From: Schistosoma haematobium
Taxonomy: Eukaryota > Platyhelminthes > Trematoda > Strigeidida > Schistosomatidae
Assembly: GCF_000699445.3 (NCBI RefSeq)
Contig: NC_067197.1
Location: 25,093,809 to 25,157,808, forward strand
Direction: 5' to 3'
DNA length: 64,000 nt
Shown: positions 33,371 to 44,869 of the stretch, one piece after another
Layout: the number at the start of each line of letters is the position of its first letter
Position numbering within the stretch: the first letter of the stretch is position 1
Notes under the pieces: model-generated
The model's database searches: none
Told to the model about the DNA's origin: nothing
The model's input: only the letters and a program-made list of their open reading frames with translations
Translations under genes and position numbers: made by a program

Positions 33371-34048
33371 GACAGAAGTTGTTATAATTGAAATAAACTT
33401 CACCCCAGGTATTTTTACGATGGATGTGTCTCTGTTTTGACTTGTTTTCTAGATATCCAAAGCCGAAGTTCGTTTTTCGAGCTAAAATAATTGTTGCTGC
33501 CGCCTGTGACTAACTGTCCGCATGTTCGTTTCTAACTGTCCTTTATGATGTTATCGGCAAAATGAAAGGAAACAATCTCCGGTTCTTAATTTTCTTCAGT
33601 ATTATGAACAACAGTATCCCATCAACGAGTCAAACTAATACTGAGTGCCCAACAGTAGAGAATATCAGTAGTTTTCGAAAGGAATCAGACTTCCGACAAC
33701 CATAGATGAAGTCACAGATGCTACCAATCTATTGCAGAGGGTTTGCTATATAAAATATGCCACGTAGCAGTAATAAAAGGGTTGTACTCATTACGTAGTG
33801 CGTTAAAGCAAGTGTGTGTATGTTTGCTGTTTTGGCCATAAAATGAAGCCAAAGGGTCATGATCAGGGAGTAAAAAGGTAATTAACTGTTAAGCTCACTT
33901 TTTTATAGATCATACTTCACCACTCACAAATTTGTGTCTTTTTACGGTATAATGTCAACCGGTACCTAATATGTTCACCTTTACGATGAAAAGTACCTGC
34001 AAATTTTCACCTTCATATTCGAATTATTTTTGGACAACCGTCTTCCAG
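33371..34048. other. Nothing recognised
   Basis: No supported feature. Confidence 0.3.
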
Positions 34049-34202
34049 TTTGAGCGCTTCGTACGCGCTGGGGGACTAGATTCCTACATTATTCGTAGTT
34101 CCAGCATAACTTTCTCACGCAGTAAGTTCAAAGTAGACACTAGTCTTTCTAAATAAGCCTGTTAAGCTAATATCCGTATTCTCTATTTCAGTTAATCGAT
34201 GA
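34049..34202 (+). CDS. Exon-like ORF pair, possible L28m-type protein
   Basis: After CGTCTTCCAG the frame reads FERFVRAGGLDSYIIRSSSI and a GTAAGT donor follows 34121. A 70-bp intron with acceptor TATTTCAG would lead to a stop a few codons later (phase 1), or to an open 20-codon tail only if the phase differed. The GGLDxYI motif recalls mitochondrial ribosomal protein bL28, but this is a weak resemblance. No start exon was found. Confidence 0.25.
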
Positions 34203-35630
34203 AGACATGCACCACGTGCATCTGCTGTATACTGTCATTTTGCTCAAATTCTAACTGTTATATCTTCTTAAAAATAAAATCCCTATATGCAGCAAATACA
34301 GACTTATTTGTTTTGATGGAGATAGGGGGGTTCATGGGATTTTTAGCAGGATTGTAGTAATATTCTCACTAAAGAGCTAAGCGGGTGCGTAGACCAATGT
34401 AAGGCACTATACAGGGTGCCTTTGAGTTAATAGTGTTCCATTAGTGTAGGTGTTTTATTATTACTATTACTAGCTTATCATATGGCATTTGAATAAGAAG
34501 CTATGAGATTAGACGCAGGAACGGTTAGGATGTGTAACGCGTGCCCATCCATCAGCTGCCGTGACAACTCATGGTGGCTAGAATAAGTTGTGAGAGGACC
34601 CGAGTCTGTAGGTTTACCAAGAAAATGACGAAGATATGTACCAAATCACTTAAATTTACTACACATGAACTAGGTGCTGAGAAGCTCGTGTATCACAAGT
34701 TTCTTGCAACGATTAAGTAGATAAAACAAAGTAGCATTAGATTTGAAAATTTATTCAAGAACTTTCATCAAGAATCGAATATCAAACAAAGGTTTGAACG
34801 AAGTTCCCGTTTAAAAGTTGCATTGGTAATGTTAAGCTGCAGTTTTTGTTTTTTTCCAAACGAAAGGGTAAAAGAAGTAACTCAATAAGTACTGGAAGTG
34901 GTTGTGAGACTAAAATGGACATCCAGCATCCTTTTGATAATTTGCTGTTAGTTGGGTCTCTCGTAAACAGTTCCATAGGGCCATAGTTTTAAGGGCGAAA
35001 CAGTTTTTAGGATCAGTGAAGGCTCACTCCTGTTGCGTTGGAATAAATAAATAACCAAATTGTATGTTTTTTAGCAGAATTTGTGCAGTTGTGATTTACC
35101 TTGAGTTCATGAATATTAGATCAGGTCATCTACTATTACTTGTGCAAAGCATAACATGGGCTTAATACCGTATCGCAATGCTTTTATTATTTTGCTTCAA
35201 TTTAAGTATTCCCATGCATCTGCGTCTAGTTTAACAGGAAGACATACAAGCAGAGTTAGTGTCTGATAAACTAAAAGTCCCAGTTGTCAAAAACACTCTT
35301 AACATTTGTCCACAGCCAGTTGACACAGAACACTCAACTTCTAAAACTGTATACTGCTGTTTTGCGGGAAAATAAAAGCTCAGACGCTTAGCTATCCTGC
35401 TACCGATGTTATTGCTGGGGAAACTTTAATGACAGTGATCATGAAATATGATCAGTGATAGATGTACAGTCTAGAAATAAACACTAAACATACTTATCGC
35501 TATCTTATAATGTATGACAGCAACAGCATAAAAAGCACGTTTTTTCTTATTTTTATTCAGACTGATTTGAATCAGTACGCTCATTAGAAACAGGCAGCGC
35601 TACTTACTACACTGATCTGTTTAGTTACAG
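34203..35630. other. Nothing recognised
   Basis: No supported frame. Upstream exons of the protein at 35631 were not identified. Confidence 0.3.
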
Positions 35631-36087
35631 GCTTAACCCTGTGCATAGTTTAAAGCACATTGTAGAGGACGTTATAGAACATGGTAGTTTAGAGTCGTTC
35701 TCTGCCTTTCCTTTTGAATCATACATGAGGAAAATTAGGCGTTCAGTACACTGCGGATTTGCTGCGGCCAAACAAGCCGCACAGCGACATGCCGAAGAAG
35801 TTTACTTTCACAGTGTATTGGATCAAGATATGGCTGACAATGTCACTGAGCCTGAGGTAACTCATGATTCTTTCAAGAAAATCGTCAGTTACAGGAACTC
35901 AAAGCTATCAACCACAAGGCCGGACAATGTAGTTATCGCCAATGGTCGGCCAGGGTTCGTCACACAAATAGCTGATGGAGGCCGAATTAGGTTCCGGGCA
36001 TTCCATAACCCTTCCGATCTATGTACCGACCCTTTTCCCTCCAGTAATATTAGTATGCTCAAGTGTTTTACCTTAAGCCACGAATGA
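35631..36087 (+). CDS. DUF4218-like transposon-associated protein, last exon
   Basis: The exon follows TTAGTTACAG and stays open for about 150 codons to TGA. It opens with LNPVHSLKHIVEDV and continues LESFSAFPFESYMRKIRRSV. This pattern (HSLxHLxxDV...DSFSAFPFE) is typical of proteins found with CACTA-like and related DNA transposons, in the DUF4218-type region. The second half, with DNVVIANGRPGFVTQIADGG, has a diverged relative at 31654. A degenerate copy of the first half is at 42420-42560. It could be a domesticated or dead transposon gene. No transposase catalytic domain was seen upstream. Confidence 0.55.
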
Positions 36088-36536
36088 ACGTGGATAACAC
36101 TGACAGATATACTTTGTAAGTGCATGTGTATGCGGACACAACACTATGAGGTTGGTGGTGATGATACGTCAGGTATCGATGAACTACTATATGAGTATTG
36201 ATGAGGTAGGTACAACATGAAATGACAAATTCTATGATTACTTGAACGCAAAAATGACCGTCATTACACTGGGCGATACATTAGACTTACATGGTTACGT
36301 TGCGGATAAAATCACCCAATTTACGTACGTAGCACACTTGAAAATGCCGCTTCCTTTATTTACATTTTCATGAACCTCTACAAAATAACGTACGGTTTAA
36401 TAAAAATGGAAGACAATCATCGTTAACACAAGTAAGAGGATGCAGACACATGGATTTTCCCTAGATGCTTATATCCTTACTTCGTTGGTCGTCTACTTAA
36501 ATGTACCGAAATGCTAGGCGGCCATCACAAATAGCT
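36088..36536. other. Nothing recognised
   Basis: Left flank of the Boudicca-like insertion; the target duplication AGCT is at 36533-36536. Confidence 0.4.
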
Positions 36537-36857
36537 TGATGATGTCACAGGTATTCAGTGTTTGACAACGCTTCTACCAGTAACACCTTCTAATATATTT
36601 CGTTCCCACCAAGAGAAATCAAAAGACAGAGTCGAGGAGATCGGAAGAGTATATTTGGCGATGACCAATATATCGGAATTCTCTGATCTAATCTGGCTAG
36701 CGATTGCGGTTGATGTTGAGCACGGCGTTACCACACGTGATCTGGTGCGGATGCCTGACCGAGCGCCTTCAGCTAGATGAGTCCACTAAAACATATGGTC
36801 AGCATCCAATGTCGAAAACTTAATGCTATTTATTTTGGGGATTTATTTACCGCTACA
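36537..36857 (-). repeat. Boudicca-like 3' LTR
   Basis: 321 bp; begins TGTAGCGG and ends ATCATCA in the element's sense, and reads as identical to 41441-41761. A 72-residue frame inside each LTR is incidental. Confidence 0.93.
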
Positions 36858-36859
36858 GA

Positions 36860-36871
36860 TCACTCCCCCTA
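36860..36871 (-). other. Polypurine tract of the Boudicca-like element
   Basis: In element sense the run AGGGGGAGTGA lies two bases from the 3' LTR, where plus-strand priming is expected. Confidence 0.65.
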
Positions 36872-37300
36872 GTGGGGCAGTGACGACCCTAAGACGTGGC
36901 CAGCCAGAAGTTTAAACCCAACGAGTTTGTCGTTGGTAAACACTCTTCTGATAGCTTACTAAATTTAGCAGCGTCTGGTCGTCTTTCCTTACTATATGGG
37001 ACGGAGGTACAACATAGTAAAAAAAGAAAATGTACAATGAAAATTTCGGATCCTCATAAACGTCATCGTTCTTTTCCAGCCGTCCTGGAAAAGAAAAAGA
37101 AAATGTAAGTGCATGTCGAAATACACTCGTATGTGCGTAAAAACACAATGTCGGCGGAAAAAATGGAAAATAAACTCATGAACACGTAATAGCATTAAAA
37201 AATTGTTTTTTTGTTTTGTTTTTTTTAAATAGAAATAAAAATATATAAGCATATTAAAATTGTTTTTTTTTAAAAATAATATAAAATGTCGAGAAGTGCC
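36872..37300. other. Region between integrase stop and 3' LTR
   Basis: About 430 bp without a sense-strand domain. Antisense, a 70-codon frame (36896-37108) is lysine-rich (HSKKRKCTMKI, HKRHRSFPAVLEKKKKM) and is followed by GTAAGT. It may be chance, a captured exon, or an antisense accessory frame. Confidence 0.4.
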
Positions 37301-38542
37301 TTACGTGCAATAGTCGTTTAAATGTTCTGGAAATCTCACCCTTCTTCCAGAACGCGTCGTTTTAAGTTTATTTTCGGATACTGTCGAAGTATCATCGTGT
37401 GTGTTGGTTGTCGGATGAGGTATTGTAAGTGTCGGAGTCGTGTCGTTCGATTGTACCGAAGGAAAATCGACGTGGATAGGATTTCCTTCTAAATACGCTG
37501 CTTTTAAGCGATCGATGCTGATGCTATCGTTTGTTCCGTTCTTATCGACTATATAGTACTTAGATTCACGTTGAAGAACTTTGAAGGGTCCTTCGTATGC
37601 TGATTCGAATGGTCGTCGATGCGAGTCTCGACGAATGAAAACGTGTGTACTATATCGTAAGTCAGGTTGAACGAAAACATCAGTTGATTGAGGTCGAGTG
37701 AAAGCAGGTTTAACTGAACGCATTGCGTTTGTAAGCCTGTTCGTGTAGGAGGTTAGATCCATGTTCATTGAAGAGGATGAAGGATCCACGAATTCTCCTG
37801 GAAGTCGAAGTGTCGTTCCATAAACGAGTTGAGACGCAGTGTATCCAATGTCAGCTTTCACTGCATTGCGGATACCTAGTAAGACGAGTGGAAGAGCGTC
37901 GGTCCACTGTGAAACGTTTGCAGCTGATAGCGAAGCTTTCAGTTGTCGGTGAAAACGTTCTACCAACCCGTTTGCTTGTGGATGGTAGGCGGTCGTTCGG
38001 AAGCGAGTGATTCCTAAAAGTGTGGTCAGACGACGGAAAAGATCAGATTCAAACTGACGTCCGCGGTCTGTAGTGATGGTTGAAGGGCAACCGAAGTTTG
38101 CTACCCATCGTTCGACGAAGGTGCGGGCCACTGTTTCAGCAGTGATGTCCTTAATAGGTACTGCTTCTGGCCATCGAGTGAAACGGTCAACGCAGGTTAA
38201 GAGATAAGAGTATCCATTTGAATCTGGTAAAGGTCCTACCGAATCCAGATGAACATGGTCGAAACGGGCATCGGGAGTTTTAAACGAGCCTAATGGACAT
38301 TTATTGTGTCTGATAACCTTAGATTTTTGGCAGCTTACACAGGAGCGTGCCCACTCCCTCACGTCTTTATTCATTCCAGGCCAGCAAAACCTTTCTGCTA
38401 TAAGCTTGATGGTTGCACGAACACCTGGATGCGAAAGTTTGTGCAATGTGTTGAAGACATTGCGTCGATAATGTTTCGGCACGATTGGGCGATCCCTACC
38501 TGTAGATGTGTCACAAAGTAAGGTTTCTTTACCTGTTCCCAT
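37301..38542 (-). CDS. Boudicca-like pol: integrase
   Basis: The open frame is 413 residues. The HHCC zinc site reads [11 protein letters not shown]...CVSCQKSK. The DDE catalytic triad appears as [26 protein letters not shown] and [12 protein letters not shown]. The C-terminal tail is Thr/Ser-rich and ends [16 protein letters not shown], as in CsRn1-type integrases. The frame is the same as the RNase H segment on its right and is separated only by the TAA at 38606, so the boundary is a nonsense mutation and not a natural gene limit. Confidence 0.9.
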   Translation of the reverse strand: MGTGKETLLCDTSTGRDRPIVPKHYRRNVFNTLHKLSHPGVRATIKLIAERFCWPGMNKDVREWARSCVSCQKSKVIRHNKCPLGSFKTPDARFDHVHLDSVGPLPDSNGYSYLLTCVDRFTRWPEAVPIKDITAETVARTFVERWVANFGCPSTITTDRGRQFESDLFRRLTTLLGITRFRTTAYHPQANGLVERFHRQLKASLSAANVSQWTDALPLVLLGIRNAVKADIGYTASQLVYGTTLRLPGEFVDPSSSSMNMDLTSYTNRLTNAMRSVKPAFTRPQSTDVFVQPDLRYSTHVFIRRDSHRRPFESAYEGPFKVLQRESKYYIVDKNGTNDSISIDRLKAAYLEGNPIHVDFPSVQSNDTTPTLTIPHPTTNTHDDTSTVSENKLKTTRSGRRVRFPEHLNDYCT

Positions 38543-38605
38543 CTGTTTGATGCGTAGTTTAAGGGTTGTGGACGATAACTCGTGCTGAAGATCACTGTCT
38601 TCTTT

Positions 38606-39271
38606 TTAAAGCTCGGCGAGTTTAAGAAGGTCGATTCCTTGGAAACTGTTCAAGGAAGTTATACGAGATAAAGCGTCTGCAACTACATTGTTTGCTCCAG
38701 AGATGTGTTGAATATCTGAAGTAAACTGCGAAATGTAGTCCAGTTGTCGAGACTCACGAGGAGAGTACTTGTCAGAAGGAGAGCTTAACGAGAAAGTGAG
38801 CGGTTTATGGTCCGTGAAAAGAGTGAATTCACGACCTTCGATGTAGTGTTGGAAATGCCGTACAGCACAATACATAGCTAGGAGGTCCCTACCGAATGTG
38901 CTGTACCTCGATTCGGTGTCTAGCAACCTTCTAGAGAAAAATGCCAAGGGTTGCCAGGAGTTGTTAACCCATTGTTGTAAGACTCCTCCGATTGCTGAGT
39001 CGGATGCGTCTACTGCGATGCTAATGGGTGCTCGGGTGTCCTGATGTGCGAGCATTGTTGCTTTAGCGATCAGTTCCTTAACTGTGGAGAATGCTTTTCG
39101 TGCGGTGTCGTCCAAATTAATGGATTTCGCATTTCCACGAAGTTGGTCGGTCAGAGGTTTCATAAGTAATGCGCATTTGGGTATGAAACGTCTATAGAAA
39201 CTTACCAGGCCGTTGAACGTGCGTAATTGCTTGACGGTGGTCGGTTCTGGGTAATCCAGAATGGCCGCCAC
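38606..39271 (-). CDS. Boudicca-like pol: RT end and RNase H
   Basis: The segment carries the RT connection (LRTFNGLVSFYRRFIPKC) and RNase H: AVDASDSAIGGVLQQW, FFSRRLLDTESRYSTFGRDL, FTDHKPLTFSL, and NNVVADALSR. The frame is open further upstream to about 39484, covering the RT catalytic YVDD box, although no ATG lies there. It ends at TAA 38608-38606, which interrupts the pol reading frame. Confidence 0.87.
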   Translation of the reverse strand: MAAILDYPEPTTVKQLRTFNGLVSFYRRFIPKCALLMKPLTDQLRGNAKSINLDDTARKAFSTVKELIAKATMLAHQDTRAPISIAVDASDSAIGGVLQQWVNNSWQPLAFFSRRLLDTESRYSTFGRDLLAMYCAVRHFQHYIEGREFTLFTDHKPLTFSLSSPSDKYSPRESRQLDYISQFTSDIQHISGANNVVADALSRITSLNSFQGIDLLKLAEL

Positions 39272-39441
39272 TTTGGTCCTAAGAGGTCGAATGCCTTGAG
39301 CATCGATAGTGTGTCCCAGAAAGTCTAACGAGTCGGTTCCGAATTGGCATTTCTGAACGTTTACAGTAATGCCATGTTTTTGAAGTCGTTCGAAAACAAG
39401 ATCCAGATGCTTGAGATGTGTTTCTCTGTCCGGACTTGCGA

Positions 39442-40383
39442 TTAGACAGTCATCAACATACGCGTGTACGAAGTTGAGACCTCGAAAACGTCGTCTATGA
39501 ATCTTTGGAATGTTTGAGCAGCATTCCTTAGACCGAAAGGCATTCGCAAAAATTCATAGAGTCCGAAAGGAGTTATGATAGCTGTTTTCGGTATGTCGTC
39601 AGTAGCCATAGGGATTTGGTTATACGCTTTAACCAAGTCGATTTTCGAAAAGACAGTTGTACCTTTCAAGGTAGCTGTCAAATCGTGAATGTGAGGCAAC
39701 GGGTAACGATCGGGAATGGTTTTCGCGTTCAATCGCCGATAGTCACCAGTTGGACGCCAATCGTTGCTGTCCTTTTTAGGGACCATGTGCAACGGAGATG
39801 CATATGGGCTACTTGACGGTCGTATGATTCCTAAGTCCATCATGTGATCGAATTCGTTTTTCGCTAACCTTAGCTTTTCAGGAGCTAGTCGTCGTGCTTT
39901 AGAGAATACAGGTGGTCCTGTAGTCGTGATGTGATGTGTAACGTTGCTGGTTACACACGGTAGTTTCGGTTGAGTTTGTTGTATCCCAGGGTACTTATCG
40001 AGTAGTGGTTGATAGAGTGGGTCTATCATATGTTTAACTGTGACTGGGGATACTCTACAACCAGTAAAAGAAGTTACGCAAACGGACAAATTAGTGTTCC
40101 CGTCTACTAGCCTCCGTTTGCGCGTATCGATGATCAGATTGTGGTGTTGTAGAAGGTCCATACCAATGATTGGCATAGAAACATCTGCAACAACGAAAAT
40201 CCAGTGAATGGGTTTGCGTAAACCCACGTTAAGGTAAACGTACCTTTTGCCATACGTAGCGATCGGTTTTCCGTTTGCCGCCTGTAAGTTTAGGGTCGAT
40301 TCGTGAAGCCGGTCGTTAGGATTTGCTGGGAGAACGCTAACTTCTGCGCCAGTGTCGACGAGGTAGCGAACTCTCGTTGTCAC
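39442..40383 (-). CDS. Boudicca-like pol: protease and reverse transcriptase
   Basis: The frame starts with the aspartic protease ([16 protein letters not shown]) and continues into the [41 protein letters not shown], the catalytic [16 protein letters not shown], and [18 protein letters not shown]. The first codon is GTG; upstream this frame overlaps the end of gag, offset by -1, so gag-pol frameshifting is likely. After about 39485 the frame is wrong, because of a one-base loss in a T run just before the YVDD box. Confidence 0.88.
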   Translation of the reverse strand: MTTRVRYLVDTGAEVSVLPANPNDRLHESTLNLQAANGKPIATYGKRYVYLNVGLRKPIHWIFVVADVSMPIIGMDLLQHHNLIIDTRKRRLVDGNTNLSVCVTSFTGCRVSPVTVKHMIDPLYQPLLDKYPGIQQTQPKLPCVTSNVTHHITTTGPPVFSKARRLAPEKLRLAKNEFDHMMDLGIIRPSSSPYASPLHMVPKKDSNDWRPTGDYRRLNAKTIPDRYPLPHIHDLTATLKGTTVFSKIDLVKAYNQIPMATDDIPKTAIITPFGLYEFLRMPFGLRNAAQTFQRFIDDVFEVSTSYTRMLMTV

Positions 40384-40430
40384 ATCTGTGACGAATAACA
40401 GACGGCTTTGTTCGCCGGCTACGGTTGCCG

Positions 40431-41261
40431 TTAACGCGTGCCGGCCTGGAAGTTTCCCGAATTGTTTTTCGAATCAGTCGGTTTCGTGTTGGGAAAATTG
40501 CAGGGTTTTCTGCAATTTCTGGAAAGCTTTCCATACTGGTTATGATACCAGCACCAGTCGGGGTTATCTGTCTCTCGTGGTCTAGGGACAGATCGCTTAC
40601 GAGAAATGCTTCTACGTGGTGTGCGCGATCTCTTACGGTCGGTACGAAGACTAAGATAACGCGTGAGTGTGTGACATAAGTCGGTTATATCATTCTGAGT
40701 CGTGTGAGGCTTTTCTTTGACTGAAAATACCTCGGTAGTAGGTTTCGTAATTTCTAGAATGCGGTCGGCAGATGCAGCTAGCTCGTCTAAGCCGTTGTTC
40801 TGGAACGAGACCAGAACTGCTTGCACCTGTTGGGGAAGTTTTGACAAGAAGAGTTGTTTGAATAGACCTTCGTCGAAAGTTCTTAGGCCTATAACCTCTC
40901 TCATCCGTTGCAACATGTCCGTCGCAGAACCGTGTTGCAGGTCGATGTTATTGAAGAGTTGATCTAACCTTTGTCGATCGGTTAGATCTCCTCGTTTAAG
41001 AATCGAGCGTTTTAAGATTTCGTAAGGATCGGAAACATCACTAGTAAACATACTAGGTGTTACGTACCTGTTGAATTCGCGCGGTAGTGCCTTGACTACT
41101 GCGAGGAATTGTGCACGTGTGTCGATCACGCCGTGCTCGGAGAAGTCGGCTTCTGCGTAGCAAAACCAGGCTTCGATGTTGTCGGGCCAGAAAGGCATCA
41201 GTTGAAACGAAGGTGGGGACAAAGTCTTGAGCTTGAGTACTTTAGGTGTCTGTTCAGTCAT
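40431..41261 (-). CDS. Boudicca-like gag with CHCC box
   Basis: I choose the ATG at 41261 ([14 protein letters not shown]); the open frame upstream to 41384 is leader sequence. A capsid-like region ([45 protein letters not shown]) is followed by an Arg/Ser-rich stretch. Then comes CX2HX9CX3C (CWYH...C...C at about 40553-40500). This CHCC box is the known signature of CsRn1/Boudicca gag. It ends at 40431 and overlaps the pol frame. Confidence 0.9.
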   Translation of the reverse strand: MTEQTPKVLKLKTLSPPSFQLMPFWPDNIEAWFCYAEADFSEHGVIDTRAQFLAVVKALPREFNRYVTPSMFTSDVSDPYEILKRSILKRGDLTDRQRLDQLFNNIDLQHGSATDMLQRMREVIGLRTFDEGLFKQLFLSKLPQQVQAVLVSFQNNGLDELAASADRILEITKPTTEVFSVKEKPHTTQNDITDLCHTLTRYLSLRTDRKRSRTPRRSISRKRSVPRPRETDNPDWCWYHNQYGKLSRNCRKPCNFPNTKPTDSKNNSGNFQAGTR

Positions 41262-41420
41262 GATGAAGTATGAAGTACGATAATGAACGAGGGGAAATAT
41301 ATATATATCCAAGAAAAAACACGAAAAAAAATCACAATGTTTAAAAAAAGTAAAAAATAAGGCAATGATATATAAAAATCCCAAAAAGGAACAGACTCAC
41401 AGTTGCAATTAGGTGTACCA

Positions 41421-41439
41421 GATCACGTCGGGTTCACCA
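41421..41439 (-). other. tRNA-Trp primer binding site
   Basis: In element sense, one base after the 5' LTR, TGGTGAACCCGACGTGATC differs by one base from the known tRNA-Trp complementary site. CsRn1-clade elements are known to use tRNA-Trp. Confidence 0.82.
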
Positions 41440-41440
41440 A

Positions 41441-41761
41441 TGATGATGTCACAGGTATTCAGTGTTTGACAACGCTTCTACCAGTAACACCTTCTAATAT
41501 ATTTCGTTCCCACCAAGAGAAATCAAAAGACAGAGTCGAGGAGATCGGAAGAGTATATTTGGCGATGACCAATATATCGGAATTCTCTGATCTAATCTGG
41601 CTAGCGATTGCGGTTGATGTTGAGCACGGCGTTACCACACGTGATCTGGTGCGGATGCCTGACCGAGCGCCTTCAGCTAGATGAGTCCACTAAAACATAT
41701 GGTCAGCATCCAATGTCGAAAACTTAATGCTATTTATTTTGGGGATTTATTTACCGCTACA
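41441..41761 (-). repeat. Boudicca-like 5' LTR
   Basis: 321 bp; reads as identical to 36537-36857 and directly precedes the primer site. It would drive leftward transcription of gag-pol. Confidence 0.93.
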
Positions 41762-42560
41762 AGCTTACATGATACAGTTAGAGGTCATAGACGTAGGGCA
41801 ACTGTGGACTTGTCAAGCGTACTTGGCTGTCATAGATCAACCTATAACAGACCATGGAATAAAATACGAACAGCTTTCATGAAAAAACATAACTTGCTTT
41901 CGTTTAGTCAGTTTGTCAATAAAAGCACGATCAAATGTGGTTGAATTTAACAGTGACATTTTGAATTGATAGCAGTCAACACAGAAACTAATTGTAATGA
42001 GTTTCCATCAACTGTAACAGCATCTAGTAGCTACAACAATGAAAGGTTTTTGGATGACAATGTTACGTGCAATTGAAGATATAAATAAGTTAACATCTAG
42101 TTGCGTGGCAAGTACTCCCTCCGACTTTCTGTGTAAATGCCGTACATTAGACTTCCTACCAATATGGAAAACTAGGGAGTGTTGACAGTTTTTTCAATAT
42201 TTAGGCCCCATAATTCTGCAACAAACTTTACCTCAACGTTTTTAATTTAATCTCAGGCGTTTAGCGTTATCGATTCATTTGCCAGCACATCCAAAATTAC
42301 ATAATAGCTCTGCAGAATCCGTCAGAATGGATTCACAGAATTTTCTTAAGGAATATTAATGGTGTTATGGGTCTAAAAACTTAGCATAATATGCATTTGC
42401 TGCAGCGCTTTCCTGACGATTTTCGTGTACATTGACCTTAAGATGGTTTCTCAGCATTCCCATTCGAGTCTTATGTGAGACAAATTAGGAAATCAGTGTA
42501 GCGGCAATGGTGCTGCTAGGAAAGCAGCTCAATGTCATGGGGAAAAATGTATTTCTGTGA
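41762..42560 (+). pseudogene. Degenerate DUF4218-like transposon gene
   Basis: The first part (to 41944) reads SSVLGCHRSTYNRPWNKIR and FMKKHNLLSFSQFVN before a stop. Near 42450-42500 a broken frame reads SAFPFESYVRQIRKSV, closely matching the exon at 35631. Stops and frame changes separate the pieces. The Boudicca-like element is inserted at its left edge. Confidence 0.5.
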
Positions 42561-43189
42561 TAGGCTTCAAGCTAGCGTTCTAACTGATGTAAACACCTTG
42601 CCACTAAACACTGAAAACTCGAAGAGGTCAGTACAATAATCCTACTAACATTTTGTAGAGCTTCACTGAAATAAAAAGAAAGATTTCCTTACGTCTAATA
42701 TCCTACATTTCGATTGATTGACAGTGTTATCTCGCCGATTACCAAGTAGGCGTGTTTACTTTTCAGATGTTATCTAACTAGTCCAACACAATTGGATATG
42801 TCGCCATCGAAGTCCGGATCTAGGCGTGTATGCAGCGCGTTGGCGTGTCCAACTGAGTTAAGTTTTTGAGATTTGAGACTGTATGCTGTACTGCAGAGCA
42901 TATCGTCGGGGTATTTCAAACTTCGATGCCAACATGGTGCGGCTACTTTCGAAGTCTGGTGAAGAAAAATCGACATTGCCTCTTTGTTTACGCTTTCGTC
43001 GCCTTATTTCCTCTTTGCTCCGTTTGTCTGACTTCTATGGGGATAGTTTTCAGTACATCTGTAACCAAACTGATGTTTTTTCCGATTTATTAATCCTTAT
43101 TTGGGGCATCGGATGTTTTAAAAAAACCTGTATGTAACACTGAAGGTTATAGTAATTGGACCACCAACAGTGCTGTTTACCGTAGTCGT
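42561..43189. other. No recognised gene
   Basis: A plus-strand 84-codon frame (42883-43137) contains LPLCLRFRRLISSLLRLSDF but no known domain; it may be a decayed LINE or Gypsy leader piece. Confidence 0.3.
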
Positions 43190-44720
43190 TGCTGTTTAAA
43201 CTACTTGAAAACAAGTCTGGCTTTTCCAGAAAACCCTATTTCATTGCTAAGTGAATCTTCCAAGAAATTACTTTTTAGTCATGATGCAACAAAATGATCA
43301 GAAAGTTAAAGACATCATACTTGAACTACTGAAACGTGAAATGCGATTTTCAAGACAATTCGGAAATTCAGCTTCGTGATCGCTTAGTTACTAAGATAAA
43401 TATTGCAAATTTAGAGAGACCTATAGGTACATTATAGGAACAGAAGCATGTGTCAACTACGAGGCATTGGACAAGCCTGATTTCCAGTTAGTGAAAATTG
43501 CTAATGTTTTGTTTAGCCGTCGTGATGAACTATATCACTAATGTCGCTCAAGCTTGCGTTTGGTTAGTGGTGGTTCCCATTTTCAGTTATGAGGATTACT
43601 GGACACGAACTTCCTATACGAGGACTCTATCAATTGTTAATTAGAGATGATAATTCTTCACGCACGTTTTGTGAGTGGAAGAAAATTCTCATGTTTTACT
43701 TAAATATTTGTTAGCTGCGTGTGCTGAGTGCAGTGGATGTATGAAAATTCACCCTATAAAACTCTAAGTAGAGGGTGGTCCAGTCTTTCTTAAAAGACGA
43801 ACAATTCCTCATGGTGTTCGTGAAGCAAGCATAGGACATTGAATGGTTTGCGTGCGAAAGGCATAATTAAACCGGTCCAGTCTTCAGCATGGGGTACTCC
43901 TTTTGTTTTTCCCTTGAAATCATAGAACGACCCCTAGAATCTGTGGTGACTACGGATAAACATTGAACACCCATTTGTTGGAGAAAACGTGCACGATGAT
44001 GGGAGGTGAAGATATTGTTAATTGACTTCATGGTTCGAATGTTACGGTGAATCCAAATAAATGTTCGTTTTGTGCATCTAGTTTTGAATATCAGTGATGT
44101 CTTAATGACGGTAACGGTTTTAAACCGTATAAGAAACGACTAGCTTCACTGACAAATGCACCATCTCCGAAAAATTTAAAAGAATTATCTTCACTAGAGG
44201 GTGCTCTTCAATACTATTCTCATCCTATTCCTAATTCTTGTTGTCATGCTAAATATTTCTTTTAGCTCTTGACATCTGATTCATTAAAATGTTGTAAGGG
44301 ACAACATCCAACCTTACGAAGTTGACTAAAGTTTCTTCAAAATGGTCGTTCTTCGAACTTACTATCCTATAATATATATTTTACTTATTACCGGTGGATC
44401 ACCCGGGGGCATTGGTGCAGTTTAGAGACAGAAAGCTAGGTCAGTGATCTGTGTCTCACGCACGCTTACTGTTGCTGGACAAGTTTACTAGGAAATCCAG
44501 AGAGAGGAACTAGCTGTGTTTCTGGTCGCCAAATGACTTCATAAATATTGGTTTGGAGGAAAATTCTTCATTGTGAAGCTCGCGAGTTTATTTATCACAC
44601 TAGAAAATCCTAAGCACATTCCTCAGCTGCCATGGTTCAATAGTGTGGTATTGCTCTGAGTGCTTATGAGCACACGACTTAGTGCAAAAGTGCCATACAG
44701 ATACTACTTTTTGACAATAT
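43190..44720 (+). pseudogene. Degenerate Gypsy gag-pol wreck
   Basis: Pieces in all three forward frames follow the order of a Gypsy polyprotein. A gag-like start (QKVKDIILELLKRD) precedes RT pieces (RTIPHGVREA, QSSAWGTPFVF, CGDYG, NPNKCSFCASSFEY) and a thumb region (KKRLASLTNAPSPKNLKELS). RNase H-like debris follows. Many stops and indels show it is old. It does not match the two young elements in this window, so it is a third Gypsy lineage. Confidence 0.6.
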
Positions 44721-44869
44721 ATCTTGTCAGTCGTTACAAGATAAAACCGTTAATACTGCAAACTACTTATTAGTGCAATTCTTACTGGTGAGCCGTGCAA
44801 ATCTGATTAAGGGAACTCGTAGATACTTTGGATGTATACTCAGTGCTATATGAAAAGGATAGAACCTAA

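Larger units (their letters stand above)
36537..41761 (-). mobile_element. Boudicca/CsRn1-type Gypsy LTR retrotransposon
   Basis: A 5225-bp element runs on the minus strand with 321-bp LTRs that read as identical, flanked by AGCT duplications (36533-36536 and 41762-41765). Gag has the rare CHCC box instead of CCHC, and the primer site matches tRNA-Trp except for one base. Both are hallmarks of the CsRn1 clade, which includes Boudicca. The integrase ends in [11 protein letters not shown]. Pol is broken by a frameshift near 39485 and a TAA at 38606-38608, so the copy as read is defective despite its young LTRs. Confidence 0.93.

Noticed and set aside
36562..36780. 72-codon ORF repeated at 41466-41684
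   Set aside because: It lies wholly inside the LTRs of the Boudicca-like element and is not a gene.
36912..37252. Minus-strand Phe/Tyr-rich ORFs
   Set aside because: AT-rich sequence read by chance; no domain and no homology to pol.
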